Shown: piece after piece, positions 48,232 to 57,344 of the stretch
How the letters are laid out: the number at the start of each line of letters is the position of its first letter
How positions within the stretch are numbered: the first letter of the stretch is position 1
Source: Campylobacter concisus
GTDB lineage: Bacteria; Campylobacterota; Campylobacteria; Campylobacterales; Campylobacteraceae
Length of the DNA: 64,000 nucleotides
Assembly (NCBI RefSeq): GCF_002913225.1
Contig: NZ_PPAW01000011.1
Span: 1-64,000, forward strand
Direction: 5' to 3'
Position numbers and translations under genes: made by a program
The notes under the pieces: generated by a model
Told to the model about the DNA's origin: nothing
What the model saw: the letters and a program-made list of their open reading frames with translations, nothing else
The model's database searches: none

Positions 48232-48975
48232 ATGCAAGTCTCAAAATATAACGCTAGCGGCAACGATTTTGTCATATTTCATACATTTTTGAGCAAAGAT
48301 AGAAGCGAGCTTGCAAGACAAATTTGCAGCCGAACAAACGGCGTGGGAGCTGACGGACTAATAGTACTTTTGCCTTATGAAAAGGGCGTGAAATGGGAGT
48401 TTTACAACAGCGACGGAAGCTACGCTGCGATGTGTGGTAACGGCTCGCGCGCGGCTGCTAGATATGCCTATCTAAACGGCCTTGTAAGTTCAAGCGAATT
48501 TGCCTTGCTGACTGGCAGCGGCGAGGTGATGGCAAGCGTGAAAGATGAGTGCGTCGAGATCGTGCTAACAAGTCCAAAGATTTTAAGCGAGCCACTAAAT
48601 GAAAACGGCAAAACTTGGTATTTTTACGATACTGGCGTGCCTCACCTTGTAAATTTCACGCAAAATTTAGATGAATTTGACGTCAAAGCGTGCAGGGCGC
48701 TTCGTCAAAAGTACAATGCAAATGTAAATTTAGCCAAATTTGAGGGCGGAGTTTTAAAGGTAAGAACCTATGAAAGGGGCGTGGAGGACGAGACGCTAGC
48801 TTGTGGCACTGGCATGGCGGCTTGCTTTTACGGAGCTACTTTAAATTTAAATGCAGCACAATGTCTAAAAGTCTATCCAAAAAGCGGCGAAGAGCTTGGA
48901 CTTAGGCTAGAAAACGGCAAAATCTTATTTAGCGGAGCGGTGAAACACTGCTTTGATACGAGTATCGAAATTTAG
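48232..48975 (+). CDS. dapF: diaminopimelate epimerase
   Basis: Converts LL- to meso-diaminopimelate for lysine and peptidoglycan. 247 residues. The two catalytic cysteines lie in AMCGNGSRAAAR (about residue 69) and LACGTGMAACF (about residue 191), and the N-terminus KYNASGNDFVIF is typical. AGAAGGA precedes the ATG. Confidence 0.96.
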   Translation: MQVSKYNASGNDFVIFHTFLSKDRSELARQICSRTNGVGADGLIVLLPYEKGVKWEFYNSDGSYAAMCGNGSRAAARYAYLNGLVSSSEFALLTGSGEVMASVKDECVEIVLTSPKILSEPLNENGKTWYFYDTGVPHLVNFTQNLDEFDVKACRALRQKYNANVNLAKFEGGVLKVRTYERGVEDETLACGTGMAACFYGATLNLNAAQCLKVYPKSGEELGLRLENGKILFSGAVKHCFDTSIEI

Positions 48976-49098
48976 CTATTTTGGTTGCTGGTAGTTAAAT
49001 TTGGGTAGTAGTTTGTAAAAGTCGCGGGCTAAATTTCATATCAAATTTTGTGTAAAACAAAGAGTTTTTAGAGTTTTTGTTATTAAATTTTAAAGTGT

Positions 49099-49130
49099 AT
49101 AAAAAAGAAGATCTCCGCCGAAGCGGAGAA
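49099..49130 (-). terminator. terminator after rplT
   Basis: 7-bp stem TCTCCGC/GCGGAGA with a CGAA loop (UUCG on the RNA) followed on the minus strand by TCTTCTTTTTT. Strong intrinsic terminator 6 bp beyond the rplT stop. Confidence 0.9.
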
Positions 49131-49135
49131 AAGGT

Positions 49136-49492
49136 TTATTTCAAAGCATCTTTTGCTTGTTTTGCAAGTGCCGCAAATGCCTTCGCGTCATTCATAGCTA
49201 GATCAGCTAAAATTTTTCTATCAAGTTCGATCTTAGCTTTATTTAAGCCGTTGATAAATCTTGAATAGCTAATGTCGTTTAGTCTGCAAGCTGCGTTGAT
49301 ACGAACGATCCATAAACGTCTGAAATCACGTTTTTTCTGGCGTCTGTCGCGATATGCATAAACTAAACTTCTCTCTAGTTGCTCTTTAGCTTTTCTAAAG
49401 TGTTTATGTCTAGCACTGAAAAAGCCACGTGCTAGCTTTAAAACTTTCTTATGGCGTCTTCTTCTAACTACGCCTGTTTTTACTCTTGCCAT
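49136..49492 (-). CDS. rplT: ribosomal protein L20
   Basis: 118-residue 50S protein needed early in assembly. The N-terminus [20 protein letters not shown] and the [11 protein letters not shown] segment are signature sequences. It follows rpmI after an unusually long 100-bp gap containing two hairpins (about 49511-49553). infC, the usual upstream neighbour, is not here. Confidence 0.98.
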   Translation of the reverse strand: MARVKTGVVRRRRHKKVLKLARGFFSARHKHFRKAKEQLERSLVYAYRDRRQKKRDFRRLWIVRINAACRLNDISYSRFINGLNKAKIELDRKILADLAMNDAKAFAALAKQAKDALK

Positions 49493-49592
49493 ATTTATCC
49501 TTTTACAAATTGGCGCTCACGAAGTGAGTCTTGCCCCTAAATTTGGGGGAGTTTGAATGACTTTTTTGTCAAAAACTTAAATCTACAGCTGC

Positions 49593-49784
49593 TTATACGC
49601 CGAGCATTTTGCGAACGGCTGGGACATTTGTGCTGTCCACGTATTGTGGGCCACGCAAATCTCTCATACGCTTACTAGGTTTTTTTGTTAAGATATGGCT
49701 TCTAAAAGCAGAGCCTCTTTTTATCTTATTTTTACCTACTTTAAAGCGCTTAGCAGCACCGCGAACGGTTTTCATCTTTGGCAT
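49593..49784 (-). CDS. rpmI: ribosomal protein L35
   Basis: 63-residue 50S protein. [20 protein letters not shown] at the start and the basic [17 protein letters not shown] core are typical. First gene of the rpmI-rplT pair. The divergent dipeptidase gene starts 200 bp upstream. Confidence 0.97.
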   Translation of the reverse strand: MPKMKTVRGAAKRFKVGKNKIKRGSAFRSHILTKKPSKRMRDLRGPQYVDSTNVPAVRKMLGV

Positions 49785-49943
49785 GCTAATCCTTTTTGAA
49801 ATTTTATACGCAAGTGCGTAAGATTTGGATTATATCGAAAAATCCTTTAGAAAATTTAAATTTCACTTAGACAAAATTTGCAATAAATTTACATTTAACT
49901 TAAAAAAATTTTAAAAATCGTAACTAATTTATTAAATTTGGCA

Positions 49944-49949
49944 TATAAT
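49944..49949 (+). promoter_or_regulatory. -10 box of the C69 peptidase gene
   Basis: TATAAT within GGCATATAATTACAT, 37 bp before the ATG, in an AT-rich upstream region. AAAGGAG (49974-49980) is the ribosome site. Confidence 0.55.
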
Positions 49950-49985
49950 TACATATGAAAATTTTATTTTACTAAAGGAGTAAAA

Positions 49986-51482
49986 ATGAAAAGCAAAATT
50001 CTCGCATCAATCGTCGCTATGAGTGCGATTTTAGGCACAAGTAGCTTGGCATGCACTACCATTTTAGTAGGAGATAAAGCTTCAAATGATGGCTCTATGT
50101 TAGTAGCTAGAAGCGCGGATAGCAAGGCTATAAAGGCACAGGTCTTTTTGATACATCCAGCTACGAAAAACCAAACTGGCATGCATAGCTCAAAAGCTCA
50201 TGACGGCGCAAATGACTTTACATATCCGCTTCCAAAAGATGGTATGAGATACACAACCATTGCAAACTCACACACCAAGCTTCACGGAGCAGTCGGCTAC
50301 AACGAGGCTGGCGTTGGACTAAGCGGCACTGAGACCATTTACGCAAAAGATGAGCTTTTAAAGATCGACCCATATAACGAAGAGACTGGCATCACAGAAG
50401 ATGACATCCCAGATGTGCTTTTGCCACGCATTAAAAGTGCAAAAGAAGGCGTTAAGCTTCTTGGCGAGATAGTTGAGACAAAAGGCGCTGGCGAGGGCTT
50501 TGGCGTGGTATTTATCGACGCAAACGAGCTTTGGTACTTTGAAACTGGCACAGGCCATAAATGGATCGCTTCAAAGATCCCACAAGATGAGTACTTTGTC
50601 ACTGCAAACCAAGGCAGACTTCACGCTTATAAAGAGAATGATCCAAATTTCATGGGTGCAAAAGATGTGATTAAATTCGCGATCGACAACAAGACTTATG
50701 ACCCTGCAAAAGACGGAGAATTTAACTTTACAAAGGCCTATACAAGGGACGATGAAAGAGATGTGACTTACAACTACCCACGCGTTTGTTGGGTGCAAAG
50801 TATGTTTAATCCAAGCCTAAAACAAGACTTTGCTGACGGTCAGAAATTTCCAGTATTTTTAAAACCAGAGAAAAAACTAAGTATTGAGGATCTAAAAGCT
50901 GCGATGAGAGCCCACTACGACGGCACTGCGTTTGATAACTACGCTAGCAAAGATGAAGATAAGAAAAACATCTACCGCGCTATAAGCGTCTTTAGAACAT
51001 ACGAGTCTCACGTCATGCAAGTGCGCCCATGGCTACCAAAAGAGATCGGCCGTGTAACCTACGTAGCTCTTGGTATGGCCGATCTTAGCGTTTATTTGCC
51101 GTATTACGAGGGGCTTGATGGCTTTATAAAAGGCTACTCTGATGGCTCTTATGATGCTGATGACACTTCGATATACTGGGTTTATAGAAAGCTTCAAACC
51201 CTTGTGATGACTGATTATGAGAAGTATTCGCCAGTGGTTAAAGAGGCTTACGCTAAATTTGAAAAAGAGTTGGCGGTAAAACAGGCTAAATTTGAAGATG
51301 AGTATGTAAAACTTTACAAAAAAGATAAGAAAAAAGCGGACAAACTCTTAAATGAATTTAGCCAAAAGACTATGCAAGAGGCTAAAGATCTAACACAGGA
51401 GCTTACAAACAAGGTCTTTACTATGCTGACAGCTGATATGGATGCTAAGCTAAAATCCCTAAATAAAGGCAAAAAAGACTAA
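49986..51482 (+). CDS. secreted C69-family dipeptidase
   Basis: 498 residues. The signal peptide (1-22) ends in SLA and cleavage would expose Cys23 (CTTILVGDKASNDGSMLVAR), the N-terminal nucleophile of C69 (PepD-like, Ntn-hydrolase) peptidases. VGYNEAGVGLSGTE and GEGFGVVFIDANELWYFETG are further family motifs. The C-terminal 110 residues are Lys-rich helices. It probably hydrolyses dipeptides in the periplasm, useful for an amino-acid-respiring organism. Hairpin terminator after it. Confidence 0.9.
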   Translation: MKSKILASIVAMSAILGTSSLACTTILVGDKASNDGSMLVARSADSKAIKAQVFLIHPATKNQTGMHSSKAHDGANDFTYPLPKDGMRYTTIANSHTKLHGAVGYNEAGVGLSGTETIYAKDELLKIDPYNEETGITEDDIPDVLLPRIKSAKEGVKLLGEIVETKGAGEGFGVVFIDANELWYFETGTGHKWIASKIPQDEYFVTANQGRLHAYKENDPNFMGAKDVIKFAIDNKTYDPAKDGEFNFTKAYTRDDERDVTYNYPRVCWVQSMFNPSLKQDFADGQKFPVFLKPEKKLSIEDLKAAMRAHYDGTAFDNYASKDEDKKNIYRAISVFRTYESHVMQVRPWLPKEIGRVTYVALGMADLSVYLPYYEGLDGFIKGYSDGSYDADDTSIYWVYRKLQTLVMTDYEKYSPVVKEAYAKFEKELAVKQAKFEDEYVKLYKKDKKKADKLLNEFSQKTMQEAKDLTQELTNKVFTMLTADMDAKLKSLNKGKKD

Positions 51483-51489
51483 ATATTCT

Positions 51490-51512
51490 GGGCGCGAAAT
51501 TTAGTAGCGCCC
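51490..51512 (+). terminator. hairpin after the dipeptidase gene
   Basis: GGGCGC/GCGCCC 6-bp stem with an 11-nt loop starting 8 bp after the stop. Only a weak U-run follows, so termination may be partial. Confidence 0.55.
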
Positions 51513-51544
51513 AAACTTTAAACAAAAATTTGGCAAAGAGCGTT

Positions 51545-51550
51545 TATAAT
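51545..51550 (+). promoter_or_regulatory. -10 box of the metE leader transcript
   Basis: A consensus TATAAT, giving a start near 51557 and a leader of about 375 nt before metE. Confidence 0.6.
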
Positions 51551-51583
51551 GCGACAAAAATTCACTACAAAGGAAAAACGCTG

Positions 51584-51613
51584 ATGCCTTGTCCCATGCG
51601 TAAAGCTCATTAA
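51584..51613 (+). CDS. nine-codon leader peptide ORF (MPCPMRKAH)
   Basis: ATG with AAAGGA 9 nt upstream encodes MPCPMRKAH and TAA. It carries two methionines and one cysteine, which would suit translational sensing of sulfur amino acids or formyl-methionine supply. About 90 nt further on is the tiered hairpin that precedes metE. Very short, so evidence is the ribosome site, the promoter and position. Confidence 0.45.
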   Translation: MPCPMRKAH

Positions 51614-51703
51614 TCTCGGCAAAAAACATATCAGCGATTTTCAAAAAACACGCAAATTTTTAAATGATTTTACATTTTTTCACATTGAGATAAATCCATT
51701 TTT

Positions 51704-51795
51704 GCTAGCAGGTCCGCTGCATTGTAACTGCATCTTTAATAACAAAGCTAAGCAATGCTTGAAATTTGGCAAGGACCTTTTTAGCAGGGTTTTTT
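51704..51795 (+). promoter_or_regulatory. structured metE leader: tiered hairpin / candidate attenuator
   Basis: Three nested stems: AGGTCC (51710) with GGACCT (51773), GCATTG (51719) with CAATGC (51753), and CTTT (51734) with AAAG (51744). An outer GCT/AGC closes it. TTTTT follows GGACC directly, and TTTTTT follows at 51790-51795, so the element can end transcription. Downstream are a GCGG/CCGC hairpin (51823-51837) and a GCAGAGCGAA...CGTCTGC hairpin (51887-51906). No known riboswitch core (SAM, SAH, cobalamin, TPP) was recognised. Confidence 0.5.
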
Positions 51796-51932
51796 ATAAA
51801 TTTTACTTTAGTTTAAGAAGAAGCGGGTGTCATCCGCCGTGTTTGAGGTGACAAATTTTGTGCTTTGCACAGTTTTATAGTAGTCCGCAGAGCGAATTTT
51901 CGTCTGCAAATTTAAATTTATAAAGGATAAAA

Positions 51933-54206
51933 ATGATAAAAAGTTATGTTTTAGGTTTCCCAAGAATCGGAGAAAAAAGAGAGTTAAAGCGCGCGTTAGA
52001 GGGCTTTTGGGCTGGTAAAGAGGGCTTTAGCGAAGAGAATTTGCAAGAGACTGCAAAGACGCTTCGCCAAAGACACTGGAAATATCAACAAGACGCTGGC
52101 ATTTGGGCTATTAGCGTTAATGATTTTTCATTTTACGACCTAATGCTTGATAACATCATCGCTTTTGGCGCTACACCTCCAAGATTTGCAAATTTAAGCG
52201 GCTTGGAGCAATATTTTGCTTGCTCAAGAGGCAACAAAAATGGCGTTGCGATGGAGATGACAAAGTGGTTTAACACAAACTACCACTACATCGTGCCAGA
52301 GCTTAGCAGCGAGAGCAAATTTAGCCTAAAAGCGGACAAAATTTTAAATGAATACAAAGAGGCGAAGGCTAACGGAGTAAAAGGCAAGGTAAATTTGATC
52401 GGCCCTATCACGTTCTTGGCTCTTTCAAAGACGACTGACGGCAGCTGCCCATTTAAGCACCTTGACGCTCTTGTAGGCGAGTATAAAAAGCTACTTGAGC
52501 AAATTTCTAAGCTTGATGATGAAATCTTAGTGCAGTTTGACGAGCCGATCTTTGTAACTGACAAAAACGAAAGCGACCTTTTGCCACTTATCACAAAGGT
52601 TTATAACGAGCTAATAGGCGTTGCTAGCAACATCAAGATCGTGTTTGCGACATATTTTGAGCATGCGATCAAGGCAGTTAGCGAAGTGGCTAAAACTAAA
52701 ATTTATGGCATCGCGCTTGACTTCATCCATGGCAAGAGAAATTTCGAGGCACTTGAGACTATCAAAAACAGCCATTTGACGCTATTTGCAGGTGTGATTG
52801 ACGGCAGAAATATCTGGAAAAGCAACATCGATGAAAAAGTAAAACTTGTAGGTGAAATTTCAGAAAAAATAGGCGGAAAAGACCTTTATATCGGTACTTC
52901 ATGCTCACTTCTACATGTGCCATACACTCTAAAATATGAAGAGAATTTAAACCCAGAGATCAAAAGCTGGCTAAGCTTTGCGGTTGAGAAGCTTGACGAG
53001 ATCAAGATCATCACAAAACTAGCAAACGGCGAGAAGCTTGATGAGAGCGAAACAAAAATTTACGAAGAGAACAAAAATGCTGTTAAAACTCGCGCCACTT
53101 CAAAGCTCATCCACTCTGAAATCGTTCAAAATCGCGTTAAAAATTTAAGCAAATTTGAGCGTGAGGAGAAATTTGAAGACCGCATAAAAATCCAACGCGA
53201 AACGCTAAAATACGGCATATTACCAACAACAACGATAGGCAGCTTCCCTCAAACAGTTGATCTTCGCGTACTTCGCCAAAATTTCAAAAAAGGCGAGATC
53301 GACGCGGCTGCTTATGAAGCAGGCATCAAAAAATATATCGATCACTGCGTGAAATTTCAAGAAGATATCGGCCTAGACGTGCTAGTACACGGCGAACCAG
53401 AGAGAAACGACATGGTTGAGTACTTTGGCGAGCAGATCAGCGGTTACGCATTTAGCCAAAATGGCTGGGTACAAAGCTACGGCAGCCGCTGCGTCAAGCC
53501 ACCACTTCTCTTTGGTGACGTGAGCCGCCCAGAGCCGATGACTGTTAAGTGGATGAAATACGCTCAAAGTATCACAAAACACGTAATGAAGGGCATGCTA
53601 ACTGGACCTGTAACGATGCTAAACTGGAGCTTTGTGCGTGACGATCTTCCAAGAAGCGAGGTAGCAAAACAGCTTGCACTTTGTATCTATGACGAGATCG
53701 CAGACCTTCAAAATGCTGGCATCAGAGTGATCCAAGTCGATGAGGCAGCGTTTAAAGAGGGCTATCCGCTAAGAGCTGAAAATATCCCAGCTTATGAGAA
53801 ATTTGCGGTTGATTGCTTCAAGCTTTCAGTAAGCTCAGCAGAGGCAAAAACTCAGATCCACACGCATATGTGCTACTCTGAATTTAACGATATCATAAAG
53901 ACCATTGAGGCTATGGACGCTGATGTTATAAGTATCGAGACTGCAAGAAGTGGCAACGAGCTACTTAAAATTTTCAAAGCCGTTGGCTACAAACAGGAGG
54001 TCGGACCTGGCGTTTACGACATCCACAGCCCACGCGTGCCAAGTGTCGAGGAGATCGTCGCTCAGATCAAAGCTCTGCTTGAGGTCTTGCCAAAAGAGCA
54101 ACTCTGGATCAACCCTGACTGCGGCCTAAAAACCAGAAAATGGGAAGAGGTCGAGCCAAGCCTTAAAAACATGGTAGAAGCTGTCAAGATCGTAAGAGGT
54201 CTATAA
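51933..54206 (+). CDS. metE: cobalamin-independent methionine synthase MetE
   Basis: Transfers a methyl from methyl-THF-triglutamate to homocysteine to form methionine. 757 residues, two barrels; N-terminal MIKSYVLGFPRIGEKRELK and the zinc site of the C-terminal barrel (IHTHMCYSEF with His and Cys, and the distal Cys in NPDCGLKTRKW). It forms a unit with a small lipoprotein gene and metF. The roughly 375-nt leader suggests post-initiation control. Confidence 0.97.
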   Translation: MIKSYVLGFPRIGEKRELKRALEGFWAGKEGFSEENLQETAKTLRQRHWKYQQDAGIWAISVNDFSFYDLMLDNIIAFGATPPRFANLSGLEQYFACSRGNKNGVAMEMTKWFNTNYHYIVPELSSESKFSLKADKILNEYKEAKANGVKGKVNLIGPITFLALSKTTDGSCPFKHLDALVGEYKKLLEQISKLDDEILVQFDEPIFVTDKNESDLLPLITKVYNELIGVASNIKIVFATYFEHAIKAVSEVAKTKIYGIALDFIHGKRNFEALETIKNSHLTLFAGVIDGRNIWKSNIDEKVKLVGEISEKIGGKDLYIGTSCSLLHVPYTLKYEENLNPEIKSWLSFAVEKLDEIKIITKLANGEKLDESETKIYEENKNAVKTRATSKLIHSEIVQNRVKNLSKFEREEKFEDRIKIQRETLKYGILPTTTIGSFPQTVDLRVLRQNFKKGEIDAAAYEAGIKKYIDHCVKFQEDIGLDVLVHGEPERNDMVEYFGEQISGYAFSQNGWVQSYGSRCVKPPLLFGDVSRPEPMTVKWMKYAQSITKHVMKGMLTGPVTMLNWSFVRDDLPRSEVAKQLALCIYDEIADLQNAGIRVIQVDEAAFKEGYPLRAENIPAYEKFAVDCFKLSVSSAEAKTQIHTHMCYSEFNDIIKTIEAMDADVISIETARSGNELLKIFKAVGYKQEVGPGVYDIHSPRVPSVEEIVAQIKALLEVLPKEQLWINPDCGLKTRKWEEVEPSLKNMVEAVKIVRGL

Positions 54207-54231
54207 AATTTAATTAAAAAGGATTTGAAAA

Positions 54232-54690
54232 ATGAAAAGGATTTTTCTATTTGTAATATTAGTTATCTTTGCGTCCGGATGTAGTTCTGGACGCCACTCT
54301 ATACCACTCAACAAAGGTGCGTATAAGCAAACAAATATCTATAGTATTAGCGAGACTTTAAATTTAGAAGCTGCCAAAAAAGAGCTAGCAGACTTTGAAA
54401 ATGTGAGGCTTGAATTTGGCTCAAACGACCAAAATAAAAGCGTCATCAAGGCAAATGTAAAGGTTCAAAGATTTATCACTGATAGCGGAGATATAAAGGG
54501 CTATTGCCAAGAGGCTTTTGTCGCCGTCATAAAAAGATATATGATAGCTGCTAAAAAGCAAAATGCCGACGTGGCAAATATCGTAAGCTTTTGGCGAGCC
54601 GATGCGAAATACCTAAAAGACGAGTTTGTCTGCATGTCGTCAAAAAGTTCTGTTGGCGTGGTGATGAGGGCTGATCTAGTTCAAAAGTGA
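54232..54690 (+). CDS. lipoprotein between metE and metF
   Basis: 152 residues with a lipoprotein signal (lipobox FASGC, Cys17) and a soluble domain with a few further cysteines (KGYCQEAF, DEFVCMSS). No family recognised. Located 25 bp after metE and 4 bp before metF, so it is co-expressed with methionine genes although a link to them is not evident. Confidence 0.75.
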   Translation: MKRIFLFVILVIFASGCSSGRHSIPLNKGAYKQTNIYSISETLNLEAAKKELADFENVRLEFGSNDQNKSVIKANVKVQRFITDSGDIKGYCQEAFVAVIKRYMIAAKKQNADVANIVSFWRADAKYLKDEFVCMSSKSSVGVVMRADLVQK

Positions 54691-54694
54691 GAAA

Positions 54695-55579
54695 ATGCTA
54701 AAAGAGAAAATTTTAAATAAAGAAAAAGGGCTCGTGCTATATGGCCTTACACCGCCAAAGGCTGAATTTGAAGAGGCAAAGCTGCGTGAGATCTCAGAGC
54801 GATGGACGGGGCGGATAAATGATATCAAGGCCGACGGGCTCGTGCTTTACGAGGTTCAAGACGAGAGCGAGAGAAATGATAGCGAGAGGACATTTGAGTT
54901 TAGTGGGACGCTAAGCCCAGAAATTTACTACAAAAGGTACCTAAACGTCACAACGCCTAGTATATTTTACCGCGTGGCTAGCGGATACGGTGAGGATGAA
55001 TTTCACGCAGCACTTAAGGCTCAAAGCTCAAATTTAAACGTACTAGTTGGAGCAACTTCAAGCACGCAAAAAGTGAGGCTAAATTTAGCTCGCGCCTACG
55101 AGATCGCTAGCGAATTTAAAGAGTTGGCAGTAGGCGGTGTCTGTATCGCAGAGCGCCACGGCAAAAAGGGCGATGAACCACAAAGGATGCGTGAAAAGAT
55201 CGCAGCTGGAGCTAAATTTTTCATATCACAAGCGATATTTGACGCACAGCTAACGCGTAAATTTTTAGAGGATTGCGCGGCTGCAAAGATAAGCGAGCCG
55301 ATATTTCTTACATTTAGCACAGCGGGCAATGCAAAAACGCTTGAATTTATCAAATGGCTCGGAGTGAGCGTGCCAAGCTCGGTCGAAGAGAGGCTAAATT
55401 TAAGCTCTGACTACTTAGCTAGTAGCTGTGAGATCATCAAAGAAATTTGGTGCGAGCTAAAGAAATTTGGCGATGAAAATGGGCTAAATTTAAGCATAAA
55501 TATAGAAAGTGTAATGGCAAAACGCGCCGAGATAGAAGCGAGCCTGGAGCTTGCAAAAAGCATAAGAGAGTTGGTGTAA
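54695..55579 (+). CDS. metF: methylenetetrahydrofolate reductase
   Basis: FAD enzyme that makes the methyl-THF used by MetE. 294 residues, TIM barrel: start MLKEKILNKEKGLVLYGLTP. The family's Thr/Ala/Asp barrel positions are only loosely visible (YEVQDESERND, GGVCIAERHGKKGDEPQRM, GAKFFISQAIFD), but the last motif and linkage to metE make the call safe. Confidence 0.88.
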   Translation: MLKEKILNKEKGLVLYGLTPPKAEFEEAKLREISERWTGRINDIKADGLVLYEVQDESERNDSERTFEFSGTLSPEIYYKRYLNVTTPSIFYRVASGYGEDEFHAALKAQSSNLNVLVGATSSTQKVRLNLARAYEIASEFKELAVGGVCIAERHGKKGDEPQRMREKIAAGAKFFISQAIFDAQLTRKFLEDCAAAKISEPIFLTFSTAGNAKTLEFIKWLGVSVPSSVEERLNLSSDYLASSCEIIKEIWCELKKFGDENGLNLSINIESVMAKRAEIEASLELAKSIRELV

Positions 55580-55992
55580 AGCCAGCTCTTGTTATAAATT
55601 TCTACAAATTCTTTCTTAATGGTGTAATGCCGCCACTAATCCACAAAGAATAGTTGTAATAATTAGCGATTTTTGGCTTCTTTGTTACAAATTAAAAAAG
55701 CCATATTGATAGCAGACAAACTGTTTTGATGGTCAGTGGATAATACTAAATTTATTTGTAGTAAAAACGATATATTTTCGTAAAAAGTGCTTTGTAATAG
55801 GCGATATAACTTGCTTATATTGTGAAAAAAGACGCTACTTTATCAAAAGCCTATCCTAGGATGCTTTGAAAAAAATAATGAGTTAATAAAAGATTGTTAC
55901 AAGTTGTCAAACGGGTGCAGGATTTAAGCAAATTTGATCCAAAAGTATAGAATTTTAGCTTCAAACAAGATCTAAATTTTAACTAAACCCTC
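55580..55992. other. 413-bp AT-rich gap, possible decayed gene
   Basis: Convergent gap between metF and the response regulator. No intact ORF. In the plus frame around 55798-55857 the translation VIGDITCLYCEKRRYFIKSL ends in a stop. It has a CxxC zinc-ribbon look that recalls transposase N-termini, but the surroundings are broken by stops. Best described as a degraded remnant. Confidence 0.25.
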
Positions 55993-56640
55993 TCACTCCA
56001 CCTTATATCCAGTGCCTCGCACAGTTTTTAGGCAGATGGCTGGGGTTTTTGCTCTTATCTCCCGTACGAGCGATCTTATGCGGTCTTGAGATAATGTCTC
56101 GTTTTTGTATAGGTGATGGTCTATCTCGTCGTAGGTGACGACGTGGGGTGAGTTTTTGCATAAAATTTCAAGCAGCTGGTTCTCTTTTTTGCCAAGGTAG
56201 ATGACCTTATCATTATCTCTTATGCATTGTGACTCTTTATCAAAGACCAGGCCATTTTTTAGCTCAAATTTAGAGCCCAAAAGCACCTTACAAAGCCTAA
56301 AAACGTGAAATAAAAACTCTTCAGGGCAAAATGGCTTAATGATAAAGTCATTAACCCTAGCGTAGTAAATCCTCTTAAAAACGCTAGGGACGCTAACGTC
56401 TAGCAAAAGCATAATGGGAGTGATATTTTGGCTATCTCTTATAAATTTAACCAGATCGAGGTTTAAATTTCTAGCCTTTACGTCAAAAACGTAAAGATCG
56501 TATCTGTTGCCGCACTCAAAGTCTTTGATGACTTCACTGGCGCTTTTGAGCTGGATCATCCTAAACCCAAAGCGGTAAAGCGATGCATTTAGGATGACAT
56601 TTTGCTCAAAGTCGCTTGAGAGCAACAAGATCTTCTTCAT
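55993..56640 (-). CDS. OmpR-family response regulator of the cytochrome operon
   Basis: 215 residues: a receiver domain (Asp in YDLYVFDVKARNLN about residue 54; Lys in FIIKPFCPEE about 102) and a winged helix (about 120-215; VIYLGKKENQLLEIL, RIRSLVREIRAKTP). The usual N-terminal acidic pair is not evident (it starts MKKILLLSSDFEQN), so phosphorylation may be altered. The ATG overlaps the NapC-type gene's stop (TGATG). No histidine kinase gene is nearby. Confidence 0.85.
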   Translation of the reverse strand: MKKILLLSSDFEQNVILNASLYRFGFRMIQLKSASEVIKDFECGNRYDLYVFDVKARNLNLDLVKFIRDSQNITPIMLLLDVSVPSVFKRIYYARVNDFIIKPFCPEEFLFHVFRLCKVLLGSKFELKNGLVFDKESQCIRDNDKVIYLGKKENQLLEILCKNSPHVVTYDEIDHHLYKNETLSQDRIRSLVREIRAKTPAICLKTVRGTGYKVE

Positions 56641-57344
56641 CAGCCAGCCATGCCACCGCCAGCTGGTTTTTTGGCATCTTTTTCAGCCTTTTGTTTTATA
56701 AATTCCTCTTCTTCTTTTGTAGGTTTGTACTCATCTTTGAAGAATTTTTGCTTAGTTTCGATCCTCTTTTCAAGCATCTTCTTGTCATAAATTTTATATG
56801 ACGGCTTCCAATACTCAAGATAGTTTCTAAAGCCAGCGCCGTGACCTGCGTCGTAGTGGCAGCTTACGCATTTTAGCTCTTTAGGAGTGTCAAGGAGCTT
56901 TTTGTAGTGAGCGTGCATCTTTTGGGCTTGCGCTGAGGTTTTGTTGCTATCTATTACATTTGTATGGCAGCTTGTGCAGCCGTTGTCAAAGACGAAATGC
57001 TCGCGGTTTTTGAGGTTTTTATGCCAATCAATAGCGTTAGGATCGCCAAAGAAGTGCACCCAGCCCTCTAAAATGCCATTTTTCGCCTTTGTTAGGGCGT
57101 ATTTTGCGATGTTGTCATGTGGTATGTGGCAGTCGACGCATCTAGCTTTGATGCCTGTTTTGCCGTTGCCGCTGTGGACGTCGTCGTTATAGGCTATGAC
57201 CATAGGATCCATCTCGTGACAAACTACGCAGAATTTATCCCCACTTGTCTCATCAAGCGCATAATGAACTGGTAAAACGACTAAAAATCCAACAATTCCA
57301 CTTATTAATATGATAAGCGCTAGTAATTTTTTTGAAATTTTCAT
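56640..57344 (-). CDS. NapC/NirT-family tetraheme quinol dehydrogenase
   Basis: 234 residues: a short cytoplasmic N-terminus, one membrane anchor (about 9-30) and four CXXCH motifs (CVVCHEMDP, CVDCHIPH, CTSCHTN, CVSCHYDAGH). NapC/NrfH-like proteins oxidise menaquinol and pass electrons to a periplasmic partner, here presumably the tetraheme cytochrome encoded before it (4-nt ATGA overlap). The C-terminus is Lys/Glu-rich. Start ATG 57344; an upstream in-frame ATG at 57362 lies inside the preceding gene. Confidence 0.9.
   Translation of the reverse strand: MKISKKLLALIILISGIVGFLVVLPVHYALDETSGDKFCVVCHEMDPMVIAYNDDVHSGNGKTGIKARCVDCHIPHDNIAKYALTKAKNGILEGWVHFFGDPNAIDWHKNLKNREHFVFDNGCTSCHTNVIDSNKTSAQAQKMHAHYKKLLDTPKELKCVSCHYDAGHGAGFRNYLEYWKPSYKIYDKKMLEKRIETKQKFFKDEYKPTKEEEEFIKQKAEKDAKKPAGGGMAG

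Noticed and set aside
51704-51795. Known SAM or cobalamin riboswitch in front of metE
   Set aside because: None of the conserved core sequences of those classes could be found; only the hairpin arrangement is reported.
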